64,000 nt of DNA from Caulochytrium protostelioides (Eukaryota; Chytridiomycota; Caulochytriomycetes; Caulochytriales; Caulochytriaceae): assembly GCA_003615045.1 (NCBI GenBank), contig ML014202.1:1-64000 (forward strand). The letters are read 5' to 3'. Made by a program: the position numbers and the translations under genes. Position 1 is the first letter of the stretch, and every line of letters starts with the position of its first letter. The notes under the pieces are model-generated. The model saw nothing but the letters and a program-made list of their open reading frames with translations. It searched no databases and was not told the DNA's origin. Positions 1 to 9,111 of this stretch are shown in pieces.

Positions 1-19
1 TTTATACCTTTACCTCGGC

Positions 20-42
20 GGAGGAATAAGCTTTATTCCTCC
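20..42. repeat. Perfect 10-bp-arm palindrome
   Basis: Arms GGAGGAATAA (20-29) and TTATTCCTCC (33-42) are exact reverse complements around a 3-base centre, GCT. A second palindrome follows 29 bases later with a related AT-rich core. Confidence 0.8.
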
Positions 43-71
43 ACCTAAGTGTCCTCGTCCACCTGAGGTGA

Positions 72-90
72 GAAAATAAAGCTTATTTTC
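72..90. repeat. Perfect 8-bp-arm palindrome
   Basis: Arms GAAAATAA (72-79) and TTATTTTC (83-90) are exact reverse complements around AGC. The centre is the reverse complement of the GCT centre of the palindrome at 20-42, so the two elements resemble an inverted pair. Confidence 0.8.
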
Positions 91-1085
91 CCCGCCTCCG
101 CGTCATTCCCCGCTGGGCATCAGAGGGTCTGCGGGATCCCGTCGGGCACTGCCCGTGGAGGCCACATCGCCAGACGTCAAGGTGGCGCGATGCTCAGCGG
201 ACGATCGCCCCGACGCTGGACGTCAGCGGGTCGACGTGATCTCGCCGTCGAAAAGAACCGGGCGACGCGGGCTTACCGAGAGGCGATGCAATCGCTGTAC
301 GACGGGGTGTTTCCTGAGTGGCCATCGAAAGAAACCACGCCACGGTCTGATGTGGCCTTTGGCGAATCCGATCAGCGCTGACCGGAGAGTGAGAGCAACG
401 AACGCATTCGCCCGGCTCACGGCTTGGGTGCTTCGTTGGGCCGGTGGGCGCGCAGCCTCTTTGAAATCTTGGTGCCACGATGCAGCTGAACCTTCACGAG
501 ACCGGCGTGCCATCCGCGTTCATCAGCATGGTACTGGTCAAATCACGCACGTCCAGCACGCGCTGGTCTTCAAGCCGTGTTATCATGCTCGAGAATAGCG
601 CGAGCTGCGGGTCGACGTCAAGGGCCTCGACGACGGAGAACGTCTCGAGCAAATGATCCACCGCTCATAAAGAGACATAGGGTTGATCCGCGAGGGAAGC
701 CCCGGGATCGCGCGCAGCAGGTCACTCCCAGCACGGAGTGTTCCGCGTGGCTCTGGATGGTGACGACATCGATCTGGGGACGACGGAGCTGACGCGGTGA
801 ACGGGGTTCCGTGGCGCCGATTTGATGATCCTGCCCGCCTCGCTCGTTGGTGCCAACGCCGTGGCCGTTGACGCGTCGATGGACGGAGGCATGGCAGCGT
901 TTGACTCGGCGAAGGCCAGGCCTTCACATCAGGTCGTAACGGTGCAGAATTACATGATTTTTTTATGAACTATGTCTGGGGGTAGGGGTGGGGGGCACCT
1001 CAGCACATTTACTAGTGTTGCAGCCAGCCTCGCTTGCACAGGCTGCCCCGCGGTTTTGATGGTCCATCGGACGAATTTGGTCTTG

Positions 1086-2366
1086 TTAGACATGGGGGAA
1101 CTTGGACACTGCGGATCCCAATTCTGACACCTCTAGCCACCCTTCCTCGATAGCTTCCACAGCTTTCACAGCGGTGGAATGGCTTGTCGATGCAGATGAA
1201 CGACCGGAAGATGTTGATGCTGTGCCAGGCAGCAGTGAGGGGGACAACACTGCTTTCGTCTGATGGAGGCCGCTGTTCAATTGCTCCACAATGCCAAGAA
1301 GCCTCGCAGGATTGGGGATTTTGCTCGACACGAGATTTTTCCAAATGTTTTTCGTAAACGCAAAAGGACGTACGTGCATAGTCAAATGATGTACAGGCTG
1401 GGCGCTCCGATAGATCTCAGAAAGGCGATGGCTGTCGCACCAAAGAAACCTGAGCATCATATAGCTGCAGAAATCCCGATCGATTCGAAAGAGAACTTGA
1501 GACTTAATCGAGCGATCCGCGGCCAAGTCAAGTTCAGACTGGAATGACTCTAGAAACATGTTGTACACGTTCTCCTTGTTCGGCCAGTCTTCGCGGAGAT
1601 GAGCGATCCTCTTGTAGACCATACGATTGACGAATAAGCGATACTGATTGGCACGGAAAACGACGTCGTCGAGAAGTACCTGGCGAACTGCATCGTCCAG
1701 GAACGATTTCTTCGTCATCTCACCTGGCAGATGTCCCTTTGTGATCAAAGAGCCGAGACGCGTGATGGTTGAGGGCACCCGCCTGATCGTTCCCCAGTAC
1801 TCAGGCACCGAAACGACGGGTTCGGACGGGTCCACAAGGTTGGATAGCGTCATAAAACAAATCAAATTCACGTACTGATCATCAGTCTGCGGTGAAACCC
1901 AATTCAGCGCCGGCCAGTCGGCGAAGATGTGGTCTGGCACTGAGTCTGGCACTGCTTCCCTTTCACTAGGAATCAAGGTCTTCCAGACATGATTCACAAA
2001 GGTCTCCGCGTTGTTGATATCCGTGTTGCGGAGAGCGGCGGTCAATGATATAACCGTACGCTTATCATCAGCCACCTGCGCTGCGCTGTATACGTGGAAC
2101 ACGCTGGAAAACGCCTCAAAAACGGGCTCCCATGCCTCTTCATTATAGCCCTTGACATAGGTCACGACAGGGTTTGTCATGGCATGTTCGATCTTTCGGT
2201 AGTCAGCAATTGCCTGGTGAGGACCCCACTGAAGCTTTGCCTCTAAAAACGGGTATGAAAGGATCCGGTCGCGCCAGTCGGAAATGGCGGGGGCACTCGT
2301 GACGACGGTGACGAGGTATAGCAGCGCCAACCAGACCCCGCGTATGTGACACGCCAACAGCAGCAT
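1086..2366 (-). CDS. Orphan secreted protein, 426 aa
   Basis: The product is unrecognised. The first ~25 residues form a classical secretion signal: a short charged start, a Leu/Val-rich core (VWLALLYLVTVV) and a small-residue cleavage region (TSAPA). No later membrane segment is evident, so it is probably secreted or luminal. The mature part is rich in aromatic and acidic residues, lacks the Ala/Pro low-complexity runs typical of the window, and ends in a Ser/Thr-rich segment (about residues 375-400). Its codon use is visibly less GC-biased than that of neighbouring genes, which suggests a young, fast-evolving or acquired gene. A TATA-like stretch lies near 2641-2650, upstream on the minus strand. 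The ATG chosen is the first in frame and starts directly at the signal peptide. It may be an effector-type or surface protein, but this is speculation. Confidence 0.68.
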   Translation of the reverse strand: MLLLACHIRGVWLALLYLVTVVTSAPAISDWRDRILSYPFLEAKLQWGPHQAIADYRKIEHAMTNPVVTYVKGYNEEAWEPVFEAFSSVFHVYSAAQVADDKRTVISLTAALRNTDINNAETFVNHVWKTLIPSEREAVPDSVPDHIFADWPALNWVSPQTDDQYVNLICFMTLSNLVDPSEPVVSVPEYWGTIRRVPSTITRLGSLITKGHLPGEMTKKSFLDDAVRQVLLDDVVFRANQYRLFVNRMVYKRIAHLREDWPNKENVYNMFLESFQSELDLAADRSIKSQVLFRIDRDFCSYMMLRFLWCDSHRLSEIYRSAQPVHHLTMHVRPFAFTKNIWKNLVSSKIPNPARLLGIVEQLNSGLHQTKAVLSPSLLPGTASTSSGRSSASTSHSTAVKAVEAIEEGWLEVSELGSAVSKFPHV

Positions 2367-2834
2367 GGTCGTTCACTCGAGGCGACCAATCAAGCGAGGG
2401 TTGTTTGTGGGCGAGAAGAGAAGGAAAGGGAGGAGATAGAATCGAGTGCGAAAGGGCGGGCGAATTCACGGCGACAAGATGAGTGCAGAGACGGAGGCAG
2501 AGACCAGAGATGGGATGTTGAACATGAGTCTGACGCCGGGGTAAGTGCCGAGGCCCATTCAAGGAGGGAGGAGAGGAGGACTGAGTGTGAGGGCGCGCTG
2601 TCAGCCAGGCCGGCACCAGGCTACCTTCCTAGCTCCGTGACTATATATACTGAAACGCCGGCGCCCGTTATCACGGTGCTTGTGTCAACGTTGCTCAACC
2701 TTTCCGAGTAGTTTCGCTGGACCCTGCGCTAATCTTAGTCAACGAGATGGTAGACCATGTCAGTCACGCCCCTACCATGAACATCGAGCCTCTCCCTTTT
2801 GAGAGCCTCCGAAGCCGGCGGCCTAACCCAGTGA
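2367..2834. promoter_or_regulatory. Upstream region of the secreted gene, with a short open stretch
   Basis: This covers the presumed promoter of the minus-strand secreted gene, including TATATATA at 2643-2650. In plus frame, an open stretch 2654-2872 without its own start reads plausibly as protein (for example VVSLDPALILVNEMVDH). It runs into the Fanzor-like relic in a different frame and could be an earlier piece of that element joined by a frameshift. No firm gene is supported. Confidence 0.3.
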
Positions 2835-3596
2835 GTCACTGGCGCGGTGGCGGCGAACCGAGTTCGACATGAGCTGCATGATAACACCCGCCCTCTCCTG
2901 TTTAACCAGTTCATGAACCGCGTCGCCCAGGGGACCGCTGGGGCGATGGCGCCCGTGGTCACTGAAGTGGTGGTTGCCTAGGGCGCGTCCAAGTTGGCCC
3001 CTGGAGGCCAGGACGACATCTCCGATCCAACCGCTCGCGCGTACCAGGCGTGTGCCCAGCGCTTCCGCACCGTCCTGGTCGATGAGTTCCGGACGACCCA
3101 GGGGCATGCCGAGACGAATGGCATCCTCACCAAGGTGAAACCCCGGGACCCGACGCAGATGGCGATCGCTCGCACGTCCCAGGCAAGCGTTGCCCCAACC
3201 GCGTCTACGGCCGCCAACCCGGCCGGCAATACCTGGACGAGCCCTCGCTCGACGGCGCCGACGCGGGTCAACCCACCCCGTAGGACGCGCGCAGGCGCTT
3301 CCCCGGCCGCGCCGACGCCGGCCACCCCGTTCTGGGAGACCCGGGTGGACGCCCGGATCAATGTGGTCCTGACACCCGGTTAACACCGGCGTCAGGGAAC
3401 CGTGGTCCGAGGGCTGCTGTGGTATAAAGCTACCAACGGCCATGATGTCACCTACAGCACGTGGGTGAACCGCGATCTCCATGCCGCGTTGACCATCCGA
3501 CGCTGCCTGGCCTTACCGGACAGACCAGAAGCGCGGTGCCGCAATCTCGGGCAAGCGCCCCTGCGGTCCGTGGTCGGCAAAGTCATCCGACACTGA
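2835..3596 (+). pseudogene. Fanzor-like (TnpB-related) RuvC nuclease relic
   Basis: One reading frame runs from 2835 to a TGA at 3594-3596, broken by in-frame TAG (2979-2981) and TAA (3381-3383). It reads VVTEVVVA, stop, GASKLAPGG, then YQACAQRFRTVLVDEFRTT (Asp-Glu codons 3081-3086), later VRGLLWYK, and STWVNRDLHAALTI (Asp codon 3474-3476). The order of a Val-rich strand, a DEFRT motif, GLL and NRDxxAAxxI matches the C-terminal RuvC part of TnpB/Fanzor proteins, where DEFRT-type and NRD-type motifs carry catalytic acids flanking a Cys-rich zinc ribbon. The acids are kept here, but no Cys remains between the two motifs. An Ala/Pro/Thr-rich stretch of about 80 residues separates them. The N-terminal half, including a sure RuvC-I, was not found. 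It is most likely a dead copy. The assignment rests on motif memory, not on an alignment. Confidence 0.58.
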
Positions 3597-4802
3597 GCCA
3601 ACTATGTCTTACAGCATCATGCCGATGCGATGACCGGTGCATGGTGAAACACGCCATCGAGCGGAGGGTCGCTTTTGTGGGAGGACTGGGACATGGCTTG
3701 GGCATGCCCCCCCTGCCGCCGGCGGCGATCCGTCTTACGTGACGTTCGCCGTGCAGGTGGACATGCTGCCCACCGCATGGTGGCAAAACGCGCCGTGACC
3801 AGCGCGGCGGACGCCAGTCGATTCTGGCGGTGGCGCCCACCCACCCCGGCTGCGCCACCGCGCAGGCTCGCCAACGCCACACGGCGGTGCCACACGGCCA
3901 TCAACACGCAGCCTCATCCGCCGTCGTCTCTGATGCGTGATGCGAGGCCGCGGATGTCGCCTGTGCGGCACAGCACCGTGATAGCGAGCGCGGCCTGGCG
4001 CAGCGACCGGGTCGCAGCCGCGTGAGCAGCCTCGAAGTCATGCGGAGAGGCCACCTCATGCACGGCCCCCGCGGCCGCCATTTCTCCTGGCACGCCAATC
4101 CGCGCGCCACAGTGGCGACGGGATCGGCGCGACGCCTTTTACATGGGGGGTGCATCGTCGATCGGGTCGCCGCCTCGAGCCGCGAGGGGATGCACGCTGC
4201 GACGAGGCCCGAGCAAGACATACCTGCTGCGGCGCGCGCGAGCCACGCATCCGTTCGGTTGGGTGGCCAGTGGCAGTCTCAGAGTGACATGTCATATCGA
4301 GGATGTTTCAGTCACGGGCCGGGTTGCTAGCATTCATCCATGGGGTAGGGGTTGGCCTGCTTCGCCATTGCCGTTTGATGACCTGGCAGGGTGCGGAGGC
4401 AACCGCGCGCGATCATGTATAAGTTGCGCCTCCCGTGCGCGCCGAGCGCAGGGGCGTAAGACCGATAGCGGATGGCGAAAGTCTAATGGGGGTTGGAGTT
4501 GGATTTTCTTCCATGCTTTCTTCCATCGCTTCACGATCCTACGCTCGGTGCTCCTCGGACGTTTCTCTTTCTCGAGCCACGTTGGAAGCCTTTCCGCTTC
4601 CAGACCCACGCATCCCCAACCACCCGCAGTAGCACCTGGTTTCTGTTTATTTTTTTTGTTTTATTTTTGGCTCTGTAACTATACGTATGTCTCTTAGCAT
4701 CTTGCTTCCCCGCTCGCCGTTTGCTCTGCTGACCTCTTTCGCTGTAGACGGTTGCACCCTTTCTTGTTTCAATTCCCGCCATTCAAGCTCACGTAGCCGA
4801 CC
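3597..4802. other. Gene-poor spacer before the second secreted gene
   Basis: No supported gene. A short plus-strand stretch around 3715-3795 (containing DPSYVTFAVQVDMLPTAWW) has protein-like composition and may be more debris of the same element. The last ~300 bases (4500-4802) are T- and CT-rich and are presumably the promoter and 5' leader of the gene starting at 4803. Confidence 0.4.
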
Positions 4803-6458
4803 ATGCTTGCGGGTCTGATGACAGCCTCGTGGCTGTCGCTGGTGCTCCATGGCGTGCTGGTGTCGGCGGGCCCGTTGATCCGCACGAAGCGTGACATGCA
4901 TCCCTGGGACAAAGGGCCCTTGGACGACATGAAGGGCCTGTATCCGCTGTGGCAGAATCGCGGCAACACTCCCCACGAAACGACCCAGATGTGGAACGAG
5001 GTTCTCGCCGTGCTGCCGCGGGAGCGCCAGCCGTGGCAGAAGCGTCCCACGTCCGATCCCAGCGCTTATGAGAACCGACACCGGAAGGATCTCGAGTGGA
5101 CTGAGCCCGAGTGGGGGATGCCCACGCTGTCGCAATATAAAGACGGTTGCATCCCCTGCACGGGTGCGCAACACAAGGGAAGCGGTAAGCCGACCAAGTA
5201 CTTGTCCAAGTTCGAGGCCAAGCCTCTCGATGCCGGCCAGACGAAGGACGGCAACGAGTGGCCGACGATGGTGTCGAAGCTGGAGATCTGCATGTGCCTG
5301 AAGAAGCAGTACGAGGAGAGCAGCTGGAAAGAAAAGGAGGGCCAGGCGCTGCTCAACCTGCTGAACCGACTGCCGACAGCAATCCGCAAGGACCTGCCCC
5401 GCGTGTACATCAATGACGACCCGGTCGCGGAGGACTATGTGATCCGGTATGACCAGGATAAGGTGCCCGGCCAGCTGTTCCAGGCCTCAATTTCGCTGTG
5501 GCTCAACTATCTCCGCATCTTCAGCACTTTGCCCGTGACCTACAATCCCCGCGCAGTAAACGGCAAGGAGCCGAAGGTTGTTGCGCCCTTCTTTGAAAAA
5601 TTCAAAAGCTTCATCTCCTCGGCCGGCCCCTCGTACAACACCTGCTTGCCGACCGACGCCTCGCTCGCTAGCTACCGCACCGCGATCAGAGAGGTGATCA
5701 CGGTATACTTTGCCTTCTGGTACTGGGCCGACCCGAACGCTGCCGGCGACCTAAACCGCCGCAACATCTGGAACGCGTCCAACCTGGCGTGCATGTGGCC
5801 GGCGGTGCTGCAGACGATGAAGCACATCCAGGAAGAGCGCGGCGGCGCCGGTTTGCCCCTGCCGGAGATCTCGAACTTGTTCCCGCTGACGTTCCGCAAG
5901 ATGACGAGCTACCCGGCGAACATTCAGAACGAGAAGGCTAATAACACCGTGGCGGACGGCAACGGCGACGACAAAACCATTGACAAGAACACGGCGGTGG
6001 ACCCGCCGGTCTGGGATGTAGAGATCCGCGAGATGGTGTGCGTCGAGTCCGTTATCAAGTCGAACCGCAAGGTGGTCTCGGGCTGCAAAGATCTCTGGGG
6101 CGACAAGGCGTCCAAGTCGACGCCCCTCGTCATGTTCGGTTACGCCAACGCCTTCTCGCCCGAGTTCCAGAACGTGCAGCCCGACCTCCAGGTGCTCCGC
6201 AACCGGTACTGGTGCGAGAACGATATCTTGGAGGAGCTCCAGCTGAAGAGTAAGGCCCAGGGCAAGGCCAGCCTGACGCAGTTTGCAGACCCGACCAACT
6301 ATGAGACGAGCACGATCCAGCTCGAGTGGCGCGACGAGAACAAGTCCCGCAACTCGAACTCCAGGGTCGCGTTCCGCTCCCCCCGCATCTCGGTCTACCG
6401 CAAGGAGCTCTGCCAGAGCGCGGACAGTGCCGGGGCCGTCAACTCCGTGAGCCTGTAA
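4803..6458 (+). CDS. Orphan secreted protein, 551 aa
   Basis: The product is unrecognised. It opens with a secretion signal (SWLSLVLHGVLVSAG, cleavage plausible near residues 22-24) and has no later hydrophobic span, so it should be exported. The mature chain is rich in Trp, Tyr, Lys and Asp, with two close Cys in CIPCTG and two in CMCLKK, and further Cys spread along the chain. N-glycosylation-type sequons occur in WNASN and in NNTVAD. No known catalytic motif was found. The gene lies 1.2 kb downstream of the Fanzor-like relic and faces away from the other secreted gene; both share a VTY segment followed by a P.FE.F pattern, but the likeness is too weak to call them paralogues. The start is the first ATG of the frame and places the signal peptide at the terminus. 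Confidence 0.72.
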   Translation: MLAGLMTASWLSLVLHGVLVSAGPLIRTKRDMHPWDKGPLDDMKGLYPLWQNRGNTPHETTQMWNEVLAVLPRERQPWQKRPTSDPSAYENRHRKDLEWTEPEWGMPTLSQYKDGCIPCTGAQHKGSGKPTKYLSKFEAKPLDAGQTKDGNEWPTMVSKLEICMCLKKQYEESSWKEKEGQALLNLLNRLPTAIRKDLPRVYINDDPVAEDYVIRYDQDKVPGQLFQASISLWLNYLRIFSTLPVTYNPRAVNGKEPKVVAPFFEKFKSFISSAGPSYNTCLPTDASLASYRTAIREVITVYFAFWYWADPNAAGDLNRRNIWNASNLACMWPAVLQTMKHIQEERGGAGLPLPEISNLFPLTFRKMTSYPANIQNEKANNTVADGNGDDKTIDKNTAVDPPVWDVEIREMVCVESVIKSNRKVVSGCKDLWGDKASKSTPLVMFGYANAFSPEFQNVQPDLQVLRNRYWCENDILEELQLKSKAQGKASLTQFADPTNYETSTIQLEWRDENKSRNSNSRVAFRSPRISVYRKELCQSADSAGAVNSVSL

Positions 6459-7358
6459 CGGAGCTGAACCTGAATGGCGAACGATGCCATCGCTGCTGGT
6501 CGACGCAGGTCAAGCATCGCCGAAGGCACCCGACCAGAGTCGACCCGGCGTTTCACCTCTATATATAATTCGATTTGTCTCTTCCTGTTGCTCAAGGGTC
6601 GCGTGGCTCATCATCCCTTGTCATGGGTTGCGGATCGAACGTGGTGGTCGTCTTACCCCACGGTCGGCGGAGGACCGTGCCGAAGGCGGAAACCGCCGAT
6701 CCCTCCCACAAAGTCTGCTCAGCCGGCGGCCAGCCGACCGGGGCCGACCGGGGCCTGCTGCGCCACGACGGATGGGCGCGCGGTGCACGACGCTGTCAAG
6801 GGTAGCGTGGCCACCTGACCGAGCGGAGTTTGCACCCCCGTCGGGGTTTCTCTCGCTGACGACAGGAGTGGGAGGCTTGGCCGGCGCTTTCCACTACAAC
6901 AGACAAAAATTTGCGCTCAAGCACAAGCGACATCGCGAAGGCCCAAGCAGATGCTGTTGGCACAATGGCACGATGGCACGGGCCGGTCGTGCCTGCCTGC
7001 GCCTGAACAGCACGCGCGTCATGCTACCGTCGTGGACCGTGGTGCCGTCGCCGTCGCCATCGGATGGAGGGGACGCGAAACCGTCGCTCGGCACCGCGGT
7101 CGGGGTTCACGATGCGCACGAGCTGGCAGGGGCCCTCATGCGGCGACGACTGCGTGTGCCGAGCGTCAGCGTTGGAAGCAGCTGGAAGGAGCCGGACTGA
7201 CGCGCCGCGCGCGGGCCATGGCGCCGACAAGCGGCCGCCGCGAGAGGCGCGAGAGACGTCGTATGGGTCCTGCCGCCGCGGTGGTCTTGCGGTGGCGCAT
7301 TCAGTGCGGCCACTGCAACTCGCGACTGCGGAGCAGCCCTGGGCGGCTTCTCGCCACA

Positions 7359-7408
<50 letters not shown>

Positions 7409-8034
7409 GGTGGTGGCGGTGGCGGCGACGGCCACGACGGCGGCTGTAGCTACGAGACGGTAGCAAGAACTGGAACCCCCAAGCTTGTGGGCCACGCGGG
7501 CCATCCTCGCCAAGGAGCGGGGTCGTGTATCAAGGCACCACAGCTTCTGGGCCCATTTGCGCAAGTCACCCGGCCAACTTGAAGGGTATTCTGGTTGGCA
7601 AGAGAAACATGGCTCGTGGTGGTCATCACTGCGCTTCGTCGGCCCTCATCTTGGCTACCACAGCCTTTCATCATCCCGCCATCCGCATCGTCGCCATCGC
7701 CGCGAATCGTCGCCAGACGAGCGTTGGCGCTGCCACCTGATCCATCGCCCACGGATGCCCCATTGACGACTGCAGGATCCTTTTCCTCTCTCGTTGGTCT
7801 CTCGAAGCGCGAACCGCCTTTTTCGTGCGCACCACGGCCACGCCGGCGGGACGACGGTCGCATCGCCCGCCGCTCGGCCCACCAGGACTGCCGCCGGGAC
7901 CGGCCGCCGCGCCCATTCGTGCAGCCAGCCGCGTGCTGCCGGCCCGTCGGCCGTTCTTTACCTTCATCGACGGCCCCATGTCGCGGGCATCAGGTCGGCC
8001 CGCGCCTGACGGCGGTCGCGGCGCCGTGATCCGG
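6459..8034. other. Intergenic region with a long (ACG)n tract
   Basis: No gene is supported. The sequence contains AT-rich TATATATAAT at 6561-6570, probably 3' flank of the preceding gene, and a trinucleotide tract at 7359-7407. Open frames in all directions around the tract are poly-Asp, poly-Arg, poly-Thr or poly-Val artefacts. The last part is the presumed promoter of the membrane-protein gene downstream. Confidence 0.5.
7359..7407. repeat. (ACG)n microsatellite
   Basis: About 16 uninterrupted copies of a three-base unit (ACG/GAC/CGA), followed by GGT and GGC triplets. It lies in an intergenic stretch and is likely length-variable. Confidence 0.9.
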
Positions 8035-9111
8035 ATGGCCGCCGTGCTGGCGGCCGCCGCGGGTCTGCTCGCCATCGCGGTCTGCCTGCCGGGCGCCGCG
8101 GCGATGCCGGCCCTCCCTGCCGCCGCCGCCGCCGCCGCGCCGTCGAACGCGGCCTCCGACCCCGCCGTGCCTGCCGCCGCCGCACCCGTCAACGCGCGTC
8201 TCGTGATCGCCGCGCTGAACGACGAGAGTACGCTGACGAGCAGCTCGCCCGCGATGCGCGCGCTGACGGCGCAGCTGTCGGCGGCGTGGGCCGAGAGCCC
8301 CGCGCTCGCGGCGGCCCTGGCACCGCACTACGTCGGCGACGCCGCGCGGCTGCGCCAGGACCAGCGCGCGCTGGCGGCGCCCGCCGCGATCCGCACCGCG
8401 ATCGTCGCGCTCCGTCTCGCCGCCGCCGACGCCGTCCGCGACCACGGCCACCCGGACGCATGGACGGCCGCCCACGACGCCAACCTGGCGCAGGCGTTCA
8501 CGGCGCTCGCGGAGCCCCGTCTCGTGTCGCTGCTCGTGAGCGCCCCGGCCAGCTCGCCGCGGGCGCCGTCGCCGTGGCCGCGGCCGCTGCCCACACCGCC
8601 GGGGTCGCCGCCGCCCACACCGCCGCCCACACCGCCGCCGCCGCCAGCACTGCTGCAGCAACACGGCCGCCTCGAGCGGCGCGCGTTCTCGCTTAACGCC
8701 GTCTCGCTCAAGCCGTTCATGCCCATCGAGCGCTACACGCGCGTGTGCACGACATGGCTGAAGTGGGGCTTTGCGCAGCTGTTTGGGAACCTGTGGCACT
8801 GGTTCCACAACCACATGCTCGAGGCGCTTGCGGTCGGCCTCGCCGGCTTGATCATCGTCGCCGGCTTCCGGCTCTACCGATACCTGGCGGACCGGCACGC
8901 TGCCAAGCTCGCCGAACGCGAGCGTGAGAAATGGCTCCAGCGCTTGCATGAGGCGCAGCGCCAGGAGGCTGCCCAAGCGAAGCGCGAGCGGCGGCGCCGT
9001 CGCCGCCTCGCGCAGCGCCGCAAGGCCGCTGCGGCGAAGGACGGAACGCAGGACAGCGTTCAAAACGCCGTGCAGGACGGTGCGCCGGATGGAGCCCAGG
9101 ACGGCGCATAG
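8035..9111 (+). CDS. Orphan single-pass membrane protein with basic tail
   Basis: The frame is open from 7825. I chose the ATG at 8035 because it places a signal peptide at the start (AAVLAAAAGLLAIAVCLPG); the ATG at 7978 is an alternative adding 19 residues. The product is about 358 aa. Order of parts: signal peptide; Ala-rich, predicted lumenal helical region; a Pro-rich stalk of SPPPTPPPTP type near residues 185-205; a segment with Trp and His; one transmembrane helix (LEALAVGLAGLIIVAGF); then a highly charged Glu/Arg/Lys helix with a run of Arg residues; and a Gln/Asp repeat tail (QDSVQNAVQDGAPDG). This is a type I topology with a strongly basic cytosolic tail. It could be an ER or vacuolar membrane protein, but no family is recognised. 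Convergent or overlapping genes were not seen. Confidence 0.6.
   Translation: MAAVLAAAAGLLAIAVCLPGAAAMPALPAAAAAAAPSNAASDPAVPAAAAPVNARLVIAALNDESTLTSSSPAMRALTAQLSAAWAESPALAAALAPHYVGDAARLRQDQRALAAPAAIRTAIVALRLAAADAVRDHGHPDAWTAAHDANLAQAFTALAEPRLVSLLVSAPASSPRAPSPWPRPLPTPPGSPPPTPPPTPPPPPALLQQHGRLERRAFSLNAVSLKPFMPIERYTRVCTTWLKWGFAQLFGNLWHWFHNHMLEALAVGLAGLIIVAGFRLYRYLADRHAAKLAEREREKWLQRLHEAQRQEAAQAKRERRRRRRLAQRRKAAAAKDGTQDSVQNAVQDGAPDGAQDGA

Larger units (their letters stand above)
1..1085. other. Gene-poor left edge with decayed coding fragments
   Basis: No intact gene is supported here. The stretch begins with two AT-rich palindromes (listed separately). Three short open stretches have protein-like composition but no complete gene: plus 190-381, containing AYREAMQSLYDGVF; minus 497-664, a run of 56 codons between stops containing DHLLETFSVVEALDVD; and plus 801-968, containing LMILPASLVGANAVAVD. 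They lie on different strands and frames, as expected for a decayed element or for scattered exons. I cannot assign them to a family. Confidence 0.35.

Noticed and set aside
7107-7564. Poly-Arg, poly-Val and poly-Asp frames over the ACG tract
   Set aside because: They are translations of a microsatellite in all frames with no flanking protein-like sequence.
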